Assembly (NCBI GenBank): GCA_040285745.1
Contig: JAUFOR010000008.1
Span: forward strand, 1,178,001 to 1,242,000
Origin: Barthelona sp. PCE
Taxonomy: Eukaryota; Metamonada: BaSk clade
Length of the DNA: 64,000 nucleotides
Direction: 5' to 3'
The position numbers and the translations under genes are program-made. The first letter of the stretch is position 1. Each line of letters opens with the position of its first letter. Below, in pieces: positions 62,141 to 64,000 of the stretch. Below the pieces are notes generated by a model. It was not told the origin of the DNA. It saw only the letters and a program-made list of their open reading frames with translations, and did no database searches.

Positions 62141-64000
62141 TTATACAGTTTGCTCCATATTTTGAATAAACGCTGTTAGAGTTGCGCATTTCTCCTTGAG
62201 TACATCTACTTCATTAGCATATGCAAGTTCAACACGGCGGAGGCGATCAAGCTCAGCGTGTTCAGCACCACTCAAACCCAGTTCAGGAGTCTGGTTGTTT
62301 CTCAACTTCGCAATGAGGGCATGACATTCATTTAATTGCACAGTGAGTGCCTCGTGTGTCGCCTTCAACCCATTCAGATCCTTTTCGCGCTGAACAGCTT
62401 CGTCTTCAGCAGCAACCTTTGCGTTTGTCATCTCTGTCAAACTCAGTTCGAGGCTATTTGTCTTCTGAGCACCATCCTCTACAGCAGTCTTCAAGACATC
62501 AAGCTGATCGGTGAGTTCCATGACGGTTGTGTCGTTCTCAAGCTCTGTGATCTTTTTCGTTAACTCCTTAATTGTTCGCTCATGCTTGAATTTCTCAGCA
62601 GAAAGTGATGCGATCTCGTCTGTGAAGCTGTTGTTCTCGGCAAGATTCGTCTCCAGTTTCCTACGCAGAGTAAGCATATCTCCCTTCTGTGTGCTTAACG
62701 CCTCCTCGAGCTTCTTGAGCTTTGATATCTCAATCATAAGCTCCGTTTTCTTACCCTTCAGGTAGTATATCTCATCCTTCATGGCAGTCTCGTTAATGCG
62801 CATCAGCTCCATAGCATCGTTGTTGCTCTTAAGCCTGTCTTCAGCGACAGATGAACGTGAATCAAGTTCTCCATTGAGCTTAGAAAGCTCTTCAAACTTC
62901 ATCTGGAGTGCACTGAGCTTCTCCTCCACATGCTCCTTTTCTTGCTTGGTGTTCTTCAAATCTGCCAACTGCTCTTCCGCAAAAATCATTTGTGTTCGGA
63001 TGTTGCTCAAATCTGCCTCCTGTGTAGCAAATGACTCTCTTAGAGTGCGTAGCTCAGCATCAAGAAGCTCCTTCTCGCGAATAACGCCACCGTTCTCGTC
63101 CAAGTGCAACTTCTCAGCTGTCAAGATCTTTGCCTTTAGTTTTTTGACATCTGTCTTGTAATCAGCAAGCTGCAACTCAAGCTCCTTAACAGTTTGGTTG
63201 TACACGTCACGAACATCAATAGTTTCGGCCAATTCATCTTTGATGGCGCTGTTTTGTTTCATCAACTCGTCCAAGCTCTCTTGATGAGCTGAAGCTGATT
63301 CCTTTGCTTGTTGAGAGATTGATCTAATTTTATCGTTGAGCTCAACGTTCTCTGATCGCAGCATTCGCACTTGACTTTCAGTAAGGCGCAATTCCTCGTT
63401 TAACTTTGATTTTGCATCTTCACCGTCTCCGAGCTGAGATGAATAACTGTCAATGGTGTTCTCAAGTTCACGAATACGATGATCACGTTGCTCAATAGTC
63501 TTAACAAGATCGTTATTAATACCGTTATAGTTGTTAATCTCAGACCTCGCATCTGCAAGTGATGCGTTGAGTGCATCAATCTGTGCAAGGTGGTCCTCGA
63601 TCGTCTTCTCCAAGCGCGTTATATTGTCGTTCTTTGTAACAATCGTCTTGCAGTAAGATTTAAGCGATGAATCAGTGTGAGAAATAATGCTGCTAACAAA
63701 CGCTTTGGCGCCTGCAACCTGTTTGCGCATTGTCATGAGCTGGGCCTCGAGTTGATCCATACGCTCATTTTTCTCGGATAATACCTTGGCGACAGTATCG
63801 ACGCTCAAAGCAGTCATGTCAGTGTGCATATCACGCAACATGTCCTTGAGATGAAGAATGCGCTCGTCACGCTCCTCAATGGCCTGTTTAGAGTTCTGAA
63901 CAATCTTGTTCAGCGTGTGCACTTGGCCGTTTGCCTGCTGGATTTTCTCCTGAGCAGAAACAAGCGACTCAGTGGTTTCCTGTAACGAGTCCATGATCTC
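62141..64000 (-). CDS. Long coiled-coil protein, possibly continuing past the window edge
   Basis: Almost the entire visible length is coiled coil with regular heptad leucines and acidic/basic residues (for example DERILHLKDMLRDM, ELDRLRRVELAYANEVD). It resembles golgins, myosin-tail-like or basal-body coiled-coil proteins, and cannot be distinguished further. The ATG at 63994 is preceded by in-frame GAG ATC up to the edge, so I cannot say whether it is the true start. If it is, the protein is 617 aa. No other domain is visible. Confidence 0.7.
   Translation of the reverse strand, partial: EIMDSLQETTESLVSAQEKIQQANGQVHTLNKIVQNSKQAIEERDERILHLKDMLRDMHTDMTALSVDTVAKVLSEKNERMDQLEAQLMTMRKQVAGAKAFVSSIISHTDSSLKSYCKTIVTKNDNITRLEKTIEDHLAQIDALNASLADARSEINNYNGINNDLVKTIEQRDHRIRELENTIDSYSSQLGDGEDAKSKLNEELRLTESQVRMLRSENVELNDKIRSISQQAKESASAHQESLDELMKQNSAIKDELAETIDVRDVYNQTVKELELQLADYKTDVKKLKAKILTAEKLHLDENGGVIREKELLDAELRTLRESFATQEADLSNIRTQMIFAEEQLADLKNTKQEKEHVEEKLSALQMKFEELSKLNGELDSRSSVAEDRLKSNNDAMELMRINETAMKDEIYYLKGKKTELMIEISKLKKLEEALSTQKGDMLTLRRKLETNLAENNSFTDEIASLSAEKFKHERTIKELTKKITELENDTTVMELTDQLDVLKTAVEDGAQKTNSLELSLTEMTNAKVAAEDEAVQREKDLNGLKATHEALTVQLNECHALIAKLRNNQTPELGLSGAEHAELDRLRRVELAYANEVDVLKEKCATLTAFIQNMEQTV

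Noticed and set aside
1-64000. Transposon, virus-derived or horizontally acquired block
   Set aside because: No transposase, reverse transcriptase, integrase, terminal repeats or abrupt composition change was seen. Genes are eukaryotic housekeeping or lineage-specific.
1-64000. Reassigned stop codons (TAR as glutamine)
   Set aside because: TAA, TAG and TGA each end recognisable genes at the expected length (for example RFK with TAG, eL39 with TAA, the RNB gene with TGA).

Overview
The window looks like a compact, intron-poor nuclear genome segment from a unicellular eukaryote. The gene content is purely eukaryotic (RNA polymerase subunit RPB10, 26S proteasome RPN2, clamp-loader RFC subunit, Pescadillo, SPB1, NOP4/RBM28, SGF29, NatC NAA30, TRAPPC13, Beclin, PMS2). 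Nearly every gene is one uninterrupted reading frame. TAA, TAG and TGA all end recognisable genes, so the code is standard, which argues against hexamitid diplomonads with reassigned TAR codons. One spliced gene was found: ribosomal protein eL39 at 45909-46176, with a GTATGT...TTTAG intron. The species cannot be named from the sequence. A free-living or lightly reduced protist (a metamonad is one option) fits the compaction, the divergent sequences and the retained autophagy and flagellar-type genes.

Layout. 1-5.6 kb: 3' part of an RNB exoribonuclease, riboflavin kinase, two polytopic membrane proteins and a basic unknown. 5.7-11.6 kb: a 1957-aa protein with Ig-like (ASH/TMEM131-like) repeats. 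11.7-24 kb: small proteins, RPB10, an IQ protein, Pescadillo, an unknown, SPB1, a low-complexity protein, Beclin and a two-pass membrane protein. 24-32 kb: a 1612-aa IPT/TIG-cadherin-LamG surface receptor, a DMT transporter and an unknown 610-aa protein. 32-41 kb: RPN2, NAD(P)HX dehydratase, a LAMMER kinase, PMS2 and a stomatin. 41-51 kb: NOP4/RBM28, a second copy of the MSAP membrane family, spliced eL39, an FCP/SCP-type phosphatase with PCNA-binding-like motifs, an unknown and SGF29. 51-64 kb: a DDB1/SF3B3/CPSF160-family protein, a small SP/TP-rich protein, a PSI-domain mini-receptor, NAA30, RFC, a TPR protein, two unknowns, TRAPPC13 and a long coiled coil that runs off the edge.

Convergent gene ends are packed extremely tightly: two pairs overlap in coding sequence (11 and 19 bp), and five others have 2-12 bp between stops. 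Divergent pairs usually have about 300-500 bp, and one has about 1.5 kb. Start codons are commonly preceded within about 50 bp by a pyrimidine-rich stretch. No tRNA, rRNA, transposon or large repeat was recognised. The genes are mostly housekeeping and do not form an operon-like functional system, although three ribosome-assembly factors (Pescadillo, SPB1, NOP4) and one ribosomal protein lie within 32 kb.
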